Positions 12,070 through 23,572 of a stretch of DNA of 46,371 nucleotides are shown piece by piece. The notes below the pieces were generated by a model that had not been told where the DNA came from, did no database searches, and worked only from the letters and a program-made list of their open reading frames with translations. Within the stretch, counting starts at the first letter, position 1, and each line of letters opens with the position of its first letter. Both the position numbers and the translations under genes were made by a program. Source of the stretch: Cytidiella melzeri (taxonomy: Eukaryota > Basidiomycota > Agaricomycetes > Polyporales > Irpicaceae); the NCBI GenBank assembly GCA_022592445.1, contig JABYQR010000341.1, positions 1 to 46,371 on the forward strand, given 5' to 3'.

Positions 12070-15000
12070 TTATGGTCGCCATACCGGCTTGTCCTTCACA
12101 GCCCGCGCATTGTTCCAATCGTGAATGTTCTTCTTGCGCTTGAGCTCCATTGCCTCCTCAGACTCGCGCTTCATCGTCTGCAGCTGTTCCATGGACTCAA
12201 AACTCTTCACAAGGTCTTTGACACTTGCGCCGCTGTCCCTTCGATGACGAATCAAGTCAGTGGACGTGCTAATTGAAGGCAACTGGAAATGAGCGGAGTT
12301 CGGCTCTGTCCACTGCTGAGGTTTCTGAACAAGACGGGGTAGCATCGATGGTCTCTGCTGAGAGACATGTTGAAGCTGCACGAGATCCCTCGGATGTGGT
12401 GGCTTGATTGCGGGTTTCGGGGCCGGTGTTGTGATAGGTTGACGAGGCTTACGAAATAGCTCGGGCGGGGGTGGAGGAAGTCCAAGACCTTTGTCCAATT
12501 TAGGAACCGCTAAAGGAACAGGAGGAGGCTTTGATGTTTTCGGAAGGTAAGAAAATATAAGTCCCTTCACTTTGCCCGCCAGCGAGAAAGAGGAGGGTCC
12601 AGGTAGAAGTGGCTGAACACGACGAGGATCTGGCAGCCCTACAAAGCCATCCGAGACTTTGGTGCTAGAGGGTGCAGCCAAAACTTCGGCTCCGAGCTCT
12701 GAGTTTCTGACGTGCTTGGCTGGTGTTGTGGTGGAAACACCGTAACGGGACGTAAGCCGTGGCAGAGGTAAGAGGTCTTCACACAAGGACACGTTAGGAG
12801 ACATGAGAACGCTGTAATTCTGAGAAGGGGTCCAGTGATGGCTTGCCGATGGCGAGTGAGTGGGCGGTGCGATATTGCCTGAGTTCTGTTTCCGTCTGAG
12901 GGCTCGCACGCGCTTCAAAAGGTTCTCGCTGGCGACACAGAAACATTAGCATCTGTACAAATTGACATCGAGCCAATTCTCACCGAGTGAATGCAGAACC
13001 CAGCTTGTCGATCACATTCTCACCGTTCATGAGCTTAACGTATCGGTCAACGACACTCTCTGGATTGATTTCTTCAGCAGGAGCGAGTGCCCCTGCCCAA
13101 AGTCCGCGCTTCTCAGCCAATGAGATCCGCTCGTCGGTATAACAACCGTCGAGGACCTTCCAATCCAGCTTGGTCCAGTCACGAGGGCCGCTGACGCTGG
13201 CTACTTGCTGGCTAGGGAACGACGTCTTCATGATGGACGAGGCACCGAGGTGGCTAGGGGTCTTGAACATGGGACTCGAAACTCGCGATAACGCTGGAGA
13301 AGCAAATGACAGAGTTAAGACCGGACCTTCTTCCTCCACAATCAGTGATTCTTCTGCCTCCCTCAACAACTCCGATAGCGTCACAGCAGGACTTCCCGGT
13401 CTGATAACTTTGTCGCCAATCATCCCGCCAAGAGTCGAACGGCGATGGGAAGAAACAGGAGTTGATTTACTGATGCCAGACTGAGCGACCGATTTGCGTC
13501 GAGAAGTCTTTAGCACAGTCTCCAGCAACAGTTGCGGGCGTTTAGACGTGGATGGCTTCTCAAGACAATCATACTTGTGCTGAAATCACATTTTGTCAAC
13601 ACCACTCCGCAACACACGAACGCGTGAATTTCCTTACCAGTCGTAGGATGGCTGCAGCACGTGCAGCCGCCATAGGGTCCTCGCTCGTGATTTTGATCAC
13701 ACTAGGATCGAAGTCCTCCAGACCGGAACCCTCGATTAACTCCTCGGTCTCAATCACCTCCGCGTTCTTGGTATCTATACTCGACAATTCTGGAAGCTGT
13801 CGCAAGGGTCCATATGACATAGAAAGCCGGTTGTCCTGCCGTCGATGACCATCGGATGAGATGGGTAACAGAGATCGCGTGTCAAATGGATTGTGCGGGC
13901 TAGAAAACACCTGCAACTTATTTCCCAGAGGAGTTCGAGTTCGAAAGAAGGTGGTTTCTTTACTCTCGTCATCGTCGTCACGGACGTCGGGCTCGTGAGA
14001 TAACTCTCGAACGACAGATTCAGCATCCTCTTCAACTTCTTGGTCATCTTCGGAAACAACTGGTCTTGCAGGCACGACCTCGCCATCAACAGGCTCTTCC
14101 AAGGAGACTGGAATAGCTTGAACATCTGTAGGTATTCCAGAGGAATCACAAGCTGTCTGTCTAACAGCGAAAGAATCGTCTGCGCCTGAGCCTTGGTCGT
14201 GAACCAGAGCTGTAACACGGGTATCCTCAAGCCCATTATCTGCGCTTTTCTCGTCCGAACGGTGATAACTTCCATCAGAGCTGTCTTCCAATGCGCCTGG
14301 CAAAGTGTCAGAATGAACATCTCCACCTTCAGAGGAGGTGGTGTCGCCACCAGCCAGCGGCACTTCATACTCGGCGATCGTATCATTGCCTAGATAAAAC
14401 CCATCCGAGGATCCCTCATCGTACAATGCATGTGGGGATGATGGTGGGTCAGACGGCGGAAGTAAATCTTCCTCGGTGGCCACAGGAATCACGACTTCGA
14501 CAACTGGCGGATGTCGCGGAGATGAAGACACTGACGGTGAAGACGAAGGTGGTGGGCCCTGCATGTCCGACTCGCACATATCATCGATGAGCGTACTTGG
14601 CTGCAAAGCAATGTGTGCCCTGTCTGCAGACGCTAATACGGCAGGATGCAGTGTTGCGGGACTGAGTTCGACATCCAGGCCATCCGGTCGCGCGCTCCCT
14701 TGCTCTGCTGGTGATGCGGGAATCAGGTGGGATGTCTGGTATGGGAAAGGGCTGACAGGCCTGCCCCAGCGATCCATTCGCTCTTTCGTGCAGCTACTGG
14801 GTGGATCGGCTTTCGTAGGCACTTCTAGTATCTTGTACTTTCCGGTGAAATCCCCTTCCTCACCACGTATGTCCGTTGGTGTGAAGTCTGGGTCGTCTTC
14901 ACTCCATGAGCTGGCTCTATCCTCATTGAAGTCAAATACCGGCGGTAGAGGCGCGTCGTACGTGTCATCGACGTCGTCGACAGTGTCAACGTTGCCTGTC

Positions 15001-16026
15001 ATGGTCATGTCGAGCAGCTGTGTCGTGTCCTCAAACGGAGCACGTATGGGCGAGGTAGAAGATATGGGAGGCGTGTCGCGAGAGTAGGTAGGAATTGCAC
15101 TGGCTCGCGGTGGCCTTTTCCGCCTCGCAGTACTCGGAGGCGGGCCATGCAGCAACAGTGGGTCATCTGTAGGCGAACCAGGAGGTATAGGCGCACTCAA
15201 GTCGATCTCCGGAGGCTCCTTTTTGATCTGTATCGTCAGCTTCTTCTCCTTGCCTTTCGTGCGACTCCATGGAGTAGATTTCCGCTTGCTTGACTTGGAC
15301 ACTGAAGGCACTGGGGTGTACATGACCTCTCGCGGCGGAGTGAAACGATCAGGCGGCGGCTCGTAATGTGGAACTGGTGTGTTGACACGGCGGTTAGATA
15401 GGTAGACTCGAGAAGGGTCGTGTAATGGAGGAATATAGTCGGCGTTGGGGTTGTTAGCATGTGGAGACTGAAGCAACGCACGCTTCGTTGGTGATTGTGA
15501 GAGTCGTTGTGCCGGCTTGGTGGGCGTTGTAGGTTCATTGGCATTAGGTACGTCCAGTTTCGACTGTTTTCGTGGCTTAGGATTGGGTGTCGCGTCGATC
15601 GTCACTTGTGAAGTACTAGCAACTGGCGGTTCGTCTACGGCTTCCACGGCATACTTGAGCAGCTCATCGGGTGCCCGTACGTGCACGCGCTTGCGCTTCG
15701 CATGCTGAGAGTCCTGTCTCCGTGCAGGTCCCCCTGGTCTCCGCTGCTTTTGTGGTGAACTGGAGAATCGTGTGTCGTTCGACCGGGCGCGTGTGCTCTG
15801 CCCTCGTAACATCAGCGATTCGACACCGCGCAAGGACATTCTCAACACGCACCCGTAGTACTTCCTCTGGAGGGGGGCTCATAAGCATCTGCGGTGCCTG
15901 CCTATCGTGGTGAGATCCAGAGGAAGGAGGAGTCAAGTCTCCTGGTCCGCGTATCGCAGGTCTCATGGGTTTGTCGCTTGTTTGTGGGGAGAACACGTCG
16001 TCGTCTAATAGGTTTGTAGTGTCCAT
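12070..16026 (-). CDS. Large, mostly disordered protein of unknown function (1262 aa)
   Basis: Exons 16026-15853, 15797-13638, 13579-12984 and 12928-12070 total 3789 bases. I do not recognise a named family. The first 750 residues are Ser/Pro-rich with many SP/TP sites, a basic cluster QHAKRKRVHVR that could be a nuclear signal, and long acidic runs. Past residue 780 comes a compact, tryptophan-containing segment: DWTKLDWKVLDGCYTDER, then NPESVVDRYVKLM and ENLLKRVRALRRKQ. This segment spans the exon 3/4 junction and looks like a conserved helical module. The tail has poly-Pro stretches and a coiled-coil-like end (SFESMEQLQTMKRESEEAM). A nuclear, phosphorylated, cell-cycle-type scaffold is one guess, with nothing decisive. 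Its 3' end has been copied beside glutaminase copy B (19165-19395). Confidence 0.75.
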
Positions 16027-16524
16027 GTCGCAGTAGTAAGGTAATTATCCAAGGTAAACCATGAGATTCGCTAACAAGTAGATGGTGGCGGTCAAGTCGA
16101 AAGCACGAGCGTCTGGCAACACGAGGACTGAAAGCATCTTGAAACCGAACGCGAGCTGTATATGGCAGAGCCAGTGTTGCTTGTGCGCCACAATCTTTCA
16201 TTGTTACCCTCAACACTGAAATCATGGACGAGTTAAAACAGGTCGAGCACTTATTGTACCCACTTGATATCGGAAGTGTTTCCCTCCGAACACCCATCAT
16301 TGACATTGATCAGTGTGTTGGCCGCATCAGCACAGTATAACAAGATTCTACTCATAAAGTACCCATAAGTAGCCTGAGGTCTCTTTTCATCGCTTCAGCC
16401 GCGCTGGTCGGTGAGTACCTTGTTGCCCACAGTTCACTCTCGCCATACTAAATTTATTGGTACAGCTGTCTTACTATCTCTCCAAATTGCCTTCCAACGT
16501 CACAGTTGCATATTCTTGCTGGTC
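16027..16524. other. Divergent intergenic region
   Basis: Probable bidirectional promoter between the 1262-residue gene (-) and the small secreted protein (+). The last 100 bases, from about 16440, are also preserved in the decayed copy near 26.2 kb. Confidence 0.45.
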
Positions 16525-16842
16525 ATGCATTTCTTAACCCCTCTCTTGTTGTGCGCCGCCATCTCAGCCGCTGTATTCCATACGGTGACTGTGGCTGCCG
16601 TCCCGTACGGCACGATAGTAAACTCGGAATCCCGCTATCGACGTGCAACCCGCCCTAGACTGCCCTCACCAGAGATATTTGGCGTACCTCCCATCGAAGC
16701 GCGTCCCAACGTACGCCAAAAGAAACCCAAAGAGCGGTACAGAAATATCCATGACAACCGAGCACGTAGTAAACCAACCCCTCCAAAGGCTTTAAACCCT
16801 GCAAACCCTACAAACCCTGCAAACCCTGCAAAGCCCACCTAA
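16525..16842 (+). CDS. Small secreted protein, 105 aa, with NP(A/T) repeats
   Basis: A single-exon ORF begins MHFLTPLLLCAAISAAVFH and has a strong signal peptide. The mature part is basic and proline-rich (RATRPRLPSPE, RQKKPKERYR) and ends in tandem NPANPTNPANPAKPT encoded by a nine-base AAACCCTGC repeat. It has no cysteines in the mature region and no recognised domain. An upstream in-frame ATG at 16411 exists but would bury the signal peptide, so I prefer 16525. A second, CpG-poor copy of its signal-peptide region occurs at 26109-26290. The role is unknown; secretion is inferred from the leader only. Confidence 0.6.
   Translation: MHFLTPLLLCAAISAAVFHTVTVAAVPYGTIVNSESRYRRATRPRLPSPEIFGVPPIEARPNVRQKKPKERYRNIHDNRARSKPTPPKALNPANPTNPANPAKPT
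16793..16838 (+). repeat. AAACCCTGC/AAACCCTAC minisatellite
   Basis: About four to five imperfect nine-base units (AAACCCTGC, AAACCCTAC) encode the NP(A/T) repeats at the end of the small secreted protein. The units resemble telomeric AACCCT, but the nine-base period keeps the reading frame. Confidence 0.75.
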
Positions 16843-17298
16843 CACCACCCGCCTCCCCCGACCAGACATGCCCACCTCACTAGACACCCCTGCCCCCCGC
16901 CGCCCCAGAAGAAGGCCACGCCCTGATGGACGTGGACACTATGATTTATGCCATGTGTTGTCGGCGTTGCTCTCTCACTTGCCCGCCTTGGCACGGAGAG
17001 TTCAGTTTCCCTGAGGACTTTCCTCTCCCTCTCTCACCGCTCCCAAGTACATACAATAGCCCTGTACAAGCACAACTCTGGTTTTTATGTGCCCCGCGCT
17101 AGTCTGCGTACGGCTCACGGATACTGCCCCTCTCGTGTTTGCCATGTTCACTCGCGCTCATCCATGTATCCTATCATGTATGACTCCAACTAGACTATTG
17201 TTGTTGCTTTATATTTAACTGTCAATCGGCATTCTCGTAAAATACATGGTCAATCCAATGCTGGAATGAAAAGGCGGATCCCGACCGGTTTGTTGATT
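16843..17298. other. Intergenic, 456 bases
   Basis: Convergent 3' flanks of the small secreted protein and DcpS. C-rich just after 16843; no other feature seen. Confidence 0.5.
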
Positions 17299-18621
17299 TC
17301 AACTCTGAGCCCGAGTCAACGGTCCATATAGTCCATGTTGGTCTCCAACTCCGTACGTCATAGTCATCCTTTCCAAAATGGATAGCCCATCATCCGAGTC
17401 AAGCTCGAGCTATCGGACCCGTCAACATCACACCCACCTGAGATGAACATGAATACACGGACCAGAGCTATGATATCGTCCAGGAGATGCGCCTGTCCAA
17501 CAGTGCTGCCCATCTGCCCGCATAAATTCGCATTTACAATATGCACATGAAAGTGGTCTGTAAACCACGATCTCATGAGCACTTTACACCCGATCGACGT
17601 TGAAGCCAGAAAAACCACGGGGACGTACAATACGACGGCTGATAATGCACGTAAAACCGCAAGGATCCCCTCCCGATGCCAGGCCATTTCTCCGAAACGA
17701 CGCGCGAAGCCTCCTCGCGGATACTGCGCAGCATCGGAAGATGCGTCTTTCTAAGATCGCGCAGCGAACGGACCGAGTTTGTCAGGGCAATCGCGACGAG
17801 GTATAGTGAGGACGTCGTCATGAGATCCCACTTCATGTCAGGCAGTAGGACGAACCCGTGCTCTGGTGTGGGTGAGCGATAAAGAATTTTATCGGCTTCG
17901 GATTTTCCGGATAGGATGTCTAGGACCCTGCGGGTTCAGCGTCAGAACATTGTTTCAAGCAGTTGGACACTGTCATTATACCATTGAGTGCGAGAAGGCG
18001 GAAAAGCATCAATATACGGTTTGACGACCGTCGCATATATTTCTGGCGTTTCTTGGACCATCGTGATTGTCTGCTTTGTGTACTGGTCGGTCGGATAGAT
18101 TTATATATCAACGTTCTCATCACACTTGCGCAGCACAAACCAGTGGCCTACCTTGCGAATGTGCACGTCCGTGGCAGGACAGATGACGTTGATTTTAACA
18201 TCAGGGTGCTCACTCGAGGTCTTGAACCAACCAAGCATCCACGAGTACTGTTCGGAATCAGAGTCACGGTGACGCTATCGGGGTACAACAATCGAGAGTG
18301 TGAACGGATGCACGAACGATATCGGTGCTATCGAGCAGCTGAACATTGCTCAGCTGCTCTGCGAGCACTGTCGAGGCGACAGAGGCTGGAAGAGCGGTTT
18401 TCTCCACACGCAGGATAGCGGATACATATCTCGCTGGCTCGTCGTTGTCAGCAAGCTTGATTCGGACTTTGCCCAGCAGTGTTAAGCTGTGTGCAAGAGG
18501 ATCTAAGATGGGTTTGCTGTAGTATCAGCCTCTCAAACGGAAAACATTGATACAGCTTGAGCTCACCTTCGTTTAGGATCTGTTCAAGCTGGAATCCTCT
18601 GAGAGATTCAAGGTCTTTCAT
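17299..18621 (-). CDS. DCPS: Scavenger mRNA decapping enzyme DcpS
   Basis: Exons 18621-18567, 18502-18318, 18247-18152, 18070-17982, 17927-17629, 17557-17463 and 17409-17299 total 930 bases (309 residues). The enzyme hydrolyses the m7GpppN cap left after 3'-5' mRNA decay. The N-terminal swap domain is followed by TDIYSWMLGW, PDVKINVICPATDVHIRK, ILYRSPTPEHGFVLLPDMKW and NSVRSLRDLRKTHLPML. The HIT motif YYHFHVHI puts the catalytic triad His at 243/245/247 and is split by an intron after the first base of a Tyr codon. GSTVGQAHLLDDI follows. Length is close to the family norm. The start is the first ATG giving a family-like N-terminus (MKDLESLRGFQLEQIL); an in-frame extension upstream without ATG is possible. 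A truncated relative lies at 7545-7790. Confidence 0.9.
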
Positions 18622-19164
18622 CTCTTGTTTCGAGATGATCGTACTAGTAGTAGCAGTGCTTCCAGCCTGCTCGAATTCCCGCGTCGGCAGATTAGACGCC
18701 GCTTTGATGACCCTTTTCCAGCAACCACCAGTCGTTTGACCACGAATGCAATCATACAGACCCTATTTCGCAGCTCACATTGTCTGTCGAGGTACTTACT
18801 CCCTCTTTCTCAACTTGACAATCCTCTTGAGCTTTCAACGCTCCGAATCAGCGCCCTCTCCTACGAGCCTAAGTCCCAAAGCCTGTCAGTTGGTTTTCTC
18901 TCCTCAGGCATTCCAAGATCCCAACTCTCCGAGTTCTTCCACACTCTTATACCGGAAAACAACGAGCGAGGGGTCCTCAGGAGGTGAAAGATGGAATCTC
19001 CAAGATACTCAAGTCGAGCGAGGTGACAGAGAACGTGCGCTCACTGCGTAGAGAGAGTCTCTCTGGAGGGAGTACTCAGAGGCGTGTAATCACCGTTTTC
19101 GAGAGGACACGAACCTTACAATGCGGATTTCCAACAGAAGCCGAGTCAATGGTCTTTGTCGCAA
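18622..19164. other. Intergenic, 543 bases
   Basis: Upstream side of DcpS. Short open frames occur on the plus strand (18746-19051), but none forms a spliced chain or a protein I recognise. Part may be further remnant of the duplicated 1262-residue gene. Confidence 0.4.
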
Positions 19165-19395
19165 GTCGGATTTCGTGCAGCTTCATCAAGTCCCCAGCAG
19201 TGGGTAGAGTCTCTGCTCGTTCACAGCTGCCTTCGGATAGCGCGCCAACCGATTGCACTCGTCATTGGATGGACAGCGGCGCTCGCGTCGAAGACCTTAT
19301 GAAGAGCTTTGAGCTCATGGAGAAGCTGCAGACGATGGAATGCAAGTCCGAGAGGGCATTAAAGATTGGCACAGCGCGTGGGCACTGAGAACTGA
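19165..19395 (+). pseudogene. 3'-end fragment of the 1262-aa gene
   Basis: The plus strand encodes DSGARVEDLMKSFELMEKLQ, matching DSGASVKDLVKSFESMEQLQ at the C-terminus of the gene at 12070-16026, with the neighbouring QLPS...STD/APTD and RHW/RHR segments also aligned. Relative to the parent, an internal block is missing before CAGCAGTGG, and a deletion near the end (after KSERAL) destroys frame. It sits 340 bases 5' of glutaminase copy B in the same relative order and orientation as parent and copy A, so it marks the edge of the inverted duplication. Confidence 0.8.
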
Positions 19396-19733
19396 AGTAC
19401 TGATGCATGAACGACAAGTCGGTATGGCAGCCATCACAATACAATTATATGTGTGTCTCTCAAGGCACCGTGCTTGTTCTCGTATAGAATGAATGCGCTG
19501 TTGCTTATGAATGGTGACTATGTCGAACAAGATCTGCTCGACGAACGCGACGAACAGCTTAGAATTGACCGCAACTGAGGAGCGTCAGCCTACGCGCTCA
19601 AAATGAATGATCATCACGCGATTGCGGTCTGCACTGCCTACCCAACGATGCGAGTTGGTAACGCAACACATAGAATACAAAGTATGCAAATGTTCTCTCG
19701 AGGGTACTGCACACTGTGACTCTGTCCTCGACC
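19396..19733. other. Intergenic, 338 bases
   Basis: Promoter region of glutaminase copy B, equivalent to 11651-12069 in copy A. No other feature recognised. Confidence 0.45.
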
Positions 19734-22700
19734 ATGGTCGCATATCCTCATCTTTCGTTCCCCTGGCCTCCATCCTTGTTGCTGTTGATTCTGACACAGC
19801 TCTTCGTCAGCGCTGGCGCTCAAGCACCCACCAACTGGTCCACAAATCCTTTCAACCCGCCGTCTTTACCTCTTGCTGTCAAAAATCCATACCTCAATGC
19901 ATGGGCACCGCTGGCAGGCGGGAGTGCCGCCATCAACGAGGCATGGCCACGGAGTGTTCTCCCTTTGATCAACGTCAGTCATCGTAGTCTTGATTATGTT
20001 ACCTACGCTCCAAGACATGGTCTCTAGATTCTCGAATGGTATGGTTCAATACGTGTCGACGGTACAGCGTATACGCTCCTGGGTGCTGCCACTGTTCCAA
20101 ATATACCACTGGCCGCCCAGAAGAGCTTCACCTTTACTCCTACCCAAACATCCTACACACTTGATTGCGGAGGGAAGGTCAGCGTCAACATGACATTCGT
20201 TACCCCGATAGAGGTGGGTTCTATAGCTTGAATACTGTAAGTCACTAGACAGAGGAGTTGGGCTGATTTCGATTCTAGGCGACAGATCTAGTACGGCTCT
20301 CGACGCCATTCTCTTACTTGCAAGTGACTGCCACGTCTTCAGACGGGCAGCCTCATAGCGTGCAAGTCTATTCCGATGTCAGCGGAGGTGCGATAATCCT
20401 CTACGGTACGCCTGTTCGACGGCATGAGCATGCTGACATGCCTTAGCATGGATTGCTGGGGATATCACACAAACTTCTGGCTGGGCAATCGACGACAGCG
20501 ATGACTTCCAATTTGTATCCCTTCAAAGACAGCTTACAAACCCGACGTTATTCGCCGAGTCATTCAATCGACCGAATGATGGCACTGTTTATTACGCGGC
20601 CCACAAAGTGAGTCCTCCGGGCCATCAATGCCTCCAAGTCAGTCACTGACCCAATGTCTTGTAGTCGAACGCGCTTACTTGGCAAATTGGTCCGTCGGGT
20701 GACATACGCTCTTCGTTCGCAAATGGAACTGCGCTGAACAACGCTGTTGAAACGGGAGAAAGCGTCGTAGGCGCGTACGTCCCTTGTCTGTTCCTGTCCC
20801 CTGTGATCCATTAGTGCTAACTGCGTTCAAGACCGTCAGCCACCAATATCATTCAAGGCTTCGCCATTGATCTTGGTACTATTCAGTCGCAAAGCAACTC
20901 GGCAGTGTTTGCACTCGGTATCGTACGAGACCCTGTCATCCAGTACACGAACGGCCAGGGACAAACGCAGAACAGAACCGCATATTATTGGTCGCAGTTC
21001 CCCAATGTCAACAACGTGGTACGTCTGCAGCATGATCCCCTGATTGTGCGCATGTGGCTAAGAATCGCGTAGATAGCGGACGTTCTTGACCACTTTCCAG
21101 ATGCTCTGGCTTCTGCTAGTGCACTGGACGCATCAATCGCACACGACGCTCAGACTTACGGGCAAGACTATGCGAACCTGTTGTCTCTCTCGACGCGGCA
21201 GGCGATGGCGGCGCTGGAGTATACACTCTTGAAGGACCCTACCACAAGCTCTTATAACACATCCGACGTCAAGGCATTCATGAAGGATTTGGGCTGTACG
21301 GGTACAGGCGTGTAAGCGCACAGCGGGCATGGCTTGAAGGCTTACCTCATACTGATTGATTTTTTGCAGTGCCAGCGATGGCTCGAAGCCTTCGAGCGTA
21401 AACCCTGTGGACGTCATGTATGCGGCAATGCCTGCATACTTGTATTTGAATCCGAGTATCTTGGGTTATCTGCTCAACCCTCTTCTAGAGTACCAGGACA
21501 GCAGCCAATACTCAAACGCTTTCGCCGCGCAAAACTTGGGTGAGTGCCGATTGATGCCATTCTCCAGGTCATGGCCTAACGAACCCCGCGTCTAGGTGGA
21601 AATTATCCAAATGCAACCGGGAATAGCAAGGCGCATAGTCAAGGGATAGAACGTAAGTGTTGCACTATTGGCATGACACAATGCGCTGATTTGAACACCC
21701 CTTGACGGCAGAGTCGGCGAACATGCTCATAATGTGCCTCGCACATGCGCAAACAACTGGAGATGGTAGCCTACTGTCCAATCACGTACGTAGTTTCTCA
21801 AGTTACGGAGATACCACACTGAACGCTTGTGCTTTAGTACGGCTTGTTGAGCACATGGGCAAACTATCTAGTCAACACAGCCCTCAACCCACAACAACAG
21901 TTCGTGTTTCTTGTGGTATCCTGGCTGTCCTGCTGGCTAATTTTGGTCGCTCCAGAACAACTTCGTTGTCTGATTCAATTGGCAATGATCTCGCCCAGCT
22001 CACGAATCAGACCAACCTCGCGTTGAAAGGGATAATCGGTATTGCAGCCATGGGGAAAATAGCTGAAGCGATGAACCGCTCTGACGATCAAGCGCACTTC
22101 AATGTACGTTCACATTCCACCATATATCGGCAGCTCCTGCGAATGCTGAGTTAACATTCTCTTAGAGCACCGCCGCTAGCTACGCTTCGACATGGAAGTC
22201 ACTAGCATTGCCCTCTGGCCAGCCCACAGATGCCTTTGGCTCCTCCGACCCCGGCTTTCTGTATAACCTTTACGCAGATGCATTGTTGGGTCTTGACCTC
22301 ATAGACCAAAGTGTAAGTTGGTGAAGTTGCTGCTTCATGATGTCAATCGCTGAGCGGTCTTTGTAGGTGTACGATGCTCATACAGCGTTGTTAAAGGTGG
22401 AAGGCTGTAAGCCATTTGCTTGTCTCGTAGCCGAAACGAATTACTCATCTTGATCCAGCTAAGTTCCAATTCGGAATCTCGCTGGACCTTTCGAGCAACA
22501 TGGCCCGTGCAGGCACGTTCCATTCACCACGAAATGCGATATTGTCCTTATTGAAAGCACTTACCCTTACCCTTCAGACTGGATGCTCTTCGCAGCAGCG
22601 ACTGTGACTGACTCTGGCGTTCGCTCGAACATGATCACTCAAGTTGCCCGTTACAACTCGCAGAGCTTGGAAGGCGCAAATCAGCCGTTCCTCGTCGTGT

Positions 22701-23572
22701 ACAATCCTTCTACAGGAGCACAAGGTTCAGTCAGTCAAGGCTCTCCCGCGGTTGGAGCCATGTTTGCTCCTCTTGCTCTGAGGATCAGTAAGAAGACTAT
22801 TAGCTCTAACAACACTTCTGGCGGCGGCGGCAACGGTAACGGTGAGGGTGGAGGAGGTGGCAGTGGTAGTGGAAGTGGAGAAAGCGACTCGAAGCACGTC
22901 TCAACTGGGCTTATCGCCGGGGTGTCAATAGCCGGGGTTGTCCTCATTGGTGGTCTAGCGGTGCTTGGGATGTTTCTTTACCGAAAGCGTACGACACGAC
23001 GGAAAAGAAACTCGATCTCATTGAGCATAGATCTCGCACCCGAAAACCAATTGCTCTTCTCTGGAATCCCGAATGGGAGTTACGATGATATGCGCGAGTT
23101 CCGACCTCTGGCGTATACTGGCATGGCCGCTCATGGTGTCAACCACGATGTCATCACCCCTTTTACCACCAATACGACCTCTGGCACGCGCAGCAAGAGC
23201 GACGACTACTTGAACGGCAATCTACCAGCAGAACGAGCAATGTCCACATCGAGCTCTGGGCCGCCAATGTCAGTTGATCCTCCGACGGTGGCTGAGACAA
23301 CGCAAAGCAGCGCCAGTCGCAGCGCAGGCACACCGGATGTGCGTCCGGATGACAGTATATCGCAAGTTCGGTCGCCGTTGGCGAAAAGTAGCAGTTCGCA
23401 GCCGGATAGTCATATATTGTCTGAGATTGGACGCATCCGAGAGGAGATTTCGAGGATGAGGTCGGCGGTCGAGCAGGGGCAGGTGCCTCCACCACGATAC
23501 TATGCGGAGGAAGGGGATCTATATCCCGCGAATGCCTCGCTAGTAGGTCAGAGTGACTCAAACCACTCGTAG
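19734..23572 (+). CDS. Membrane-anchored glutaminase A-type protein, copy B
   Basis: Sixteen exons: 19734-19973, 20028-20213, 20279-20387, 20447-20607, 20665-20774, 20832-21018, 21073-21311, 21370-21539, 21596-21652, 21712-21785, 21838-21899, 21956-22103, 22166-22312, 22367-22406, 22459-22512 and 22578-23572; total 2979 bases (992 residues). All 15 introns match copy A in place and phase, and 13 of 16 exons have the same length. Signal peptide (LLLILTQLFVSAGA), GtaA-like catalytic region, Gly/Ser linker, one transmembrane helix (about 771-795) with RKRTTRRKR stop-transfer, and a C-terminal tail with helix IGRIREEISRMRSAVEQ. The tail diverges more than the ectodomain. Intron 15 starts with GC (GCACGT) where copy A has GTACGT. 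Expected role: extracellular glutamine to glutamate hydrolysis at the cell surface. An in-frame ATG lies at 19716. Confidence 0.88.

Noticed and set aside
16793..16838. Interstitial telomere
   Set aside because: The unit is nine bases (AAACCCTGC), not TTAGGG/CCCTAA, and it lies in frame within an ORF.
22735..22947. Minus-strand Pro/Leu-rich frame in glutaminase copy B
   Set aside because: It is the complement of the Gly/Ser linker and transmembrane codons.
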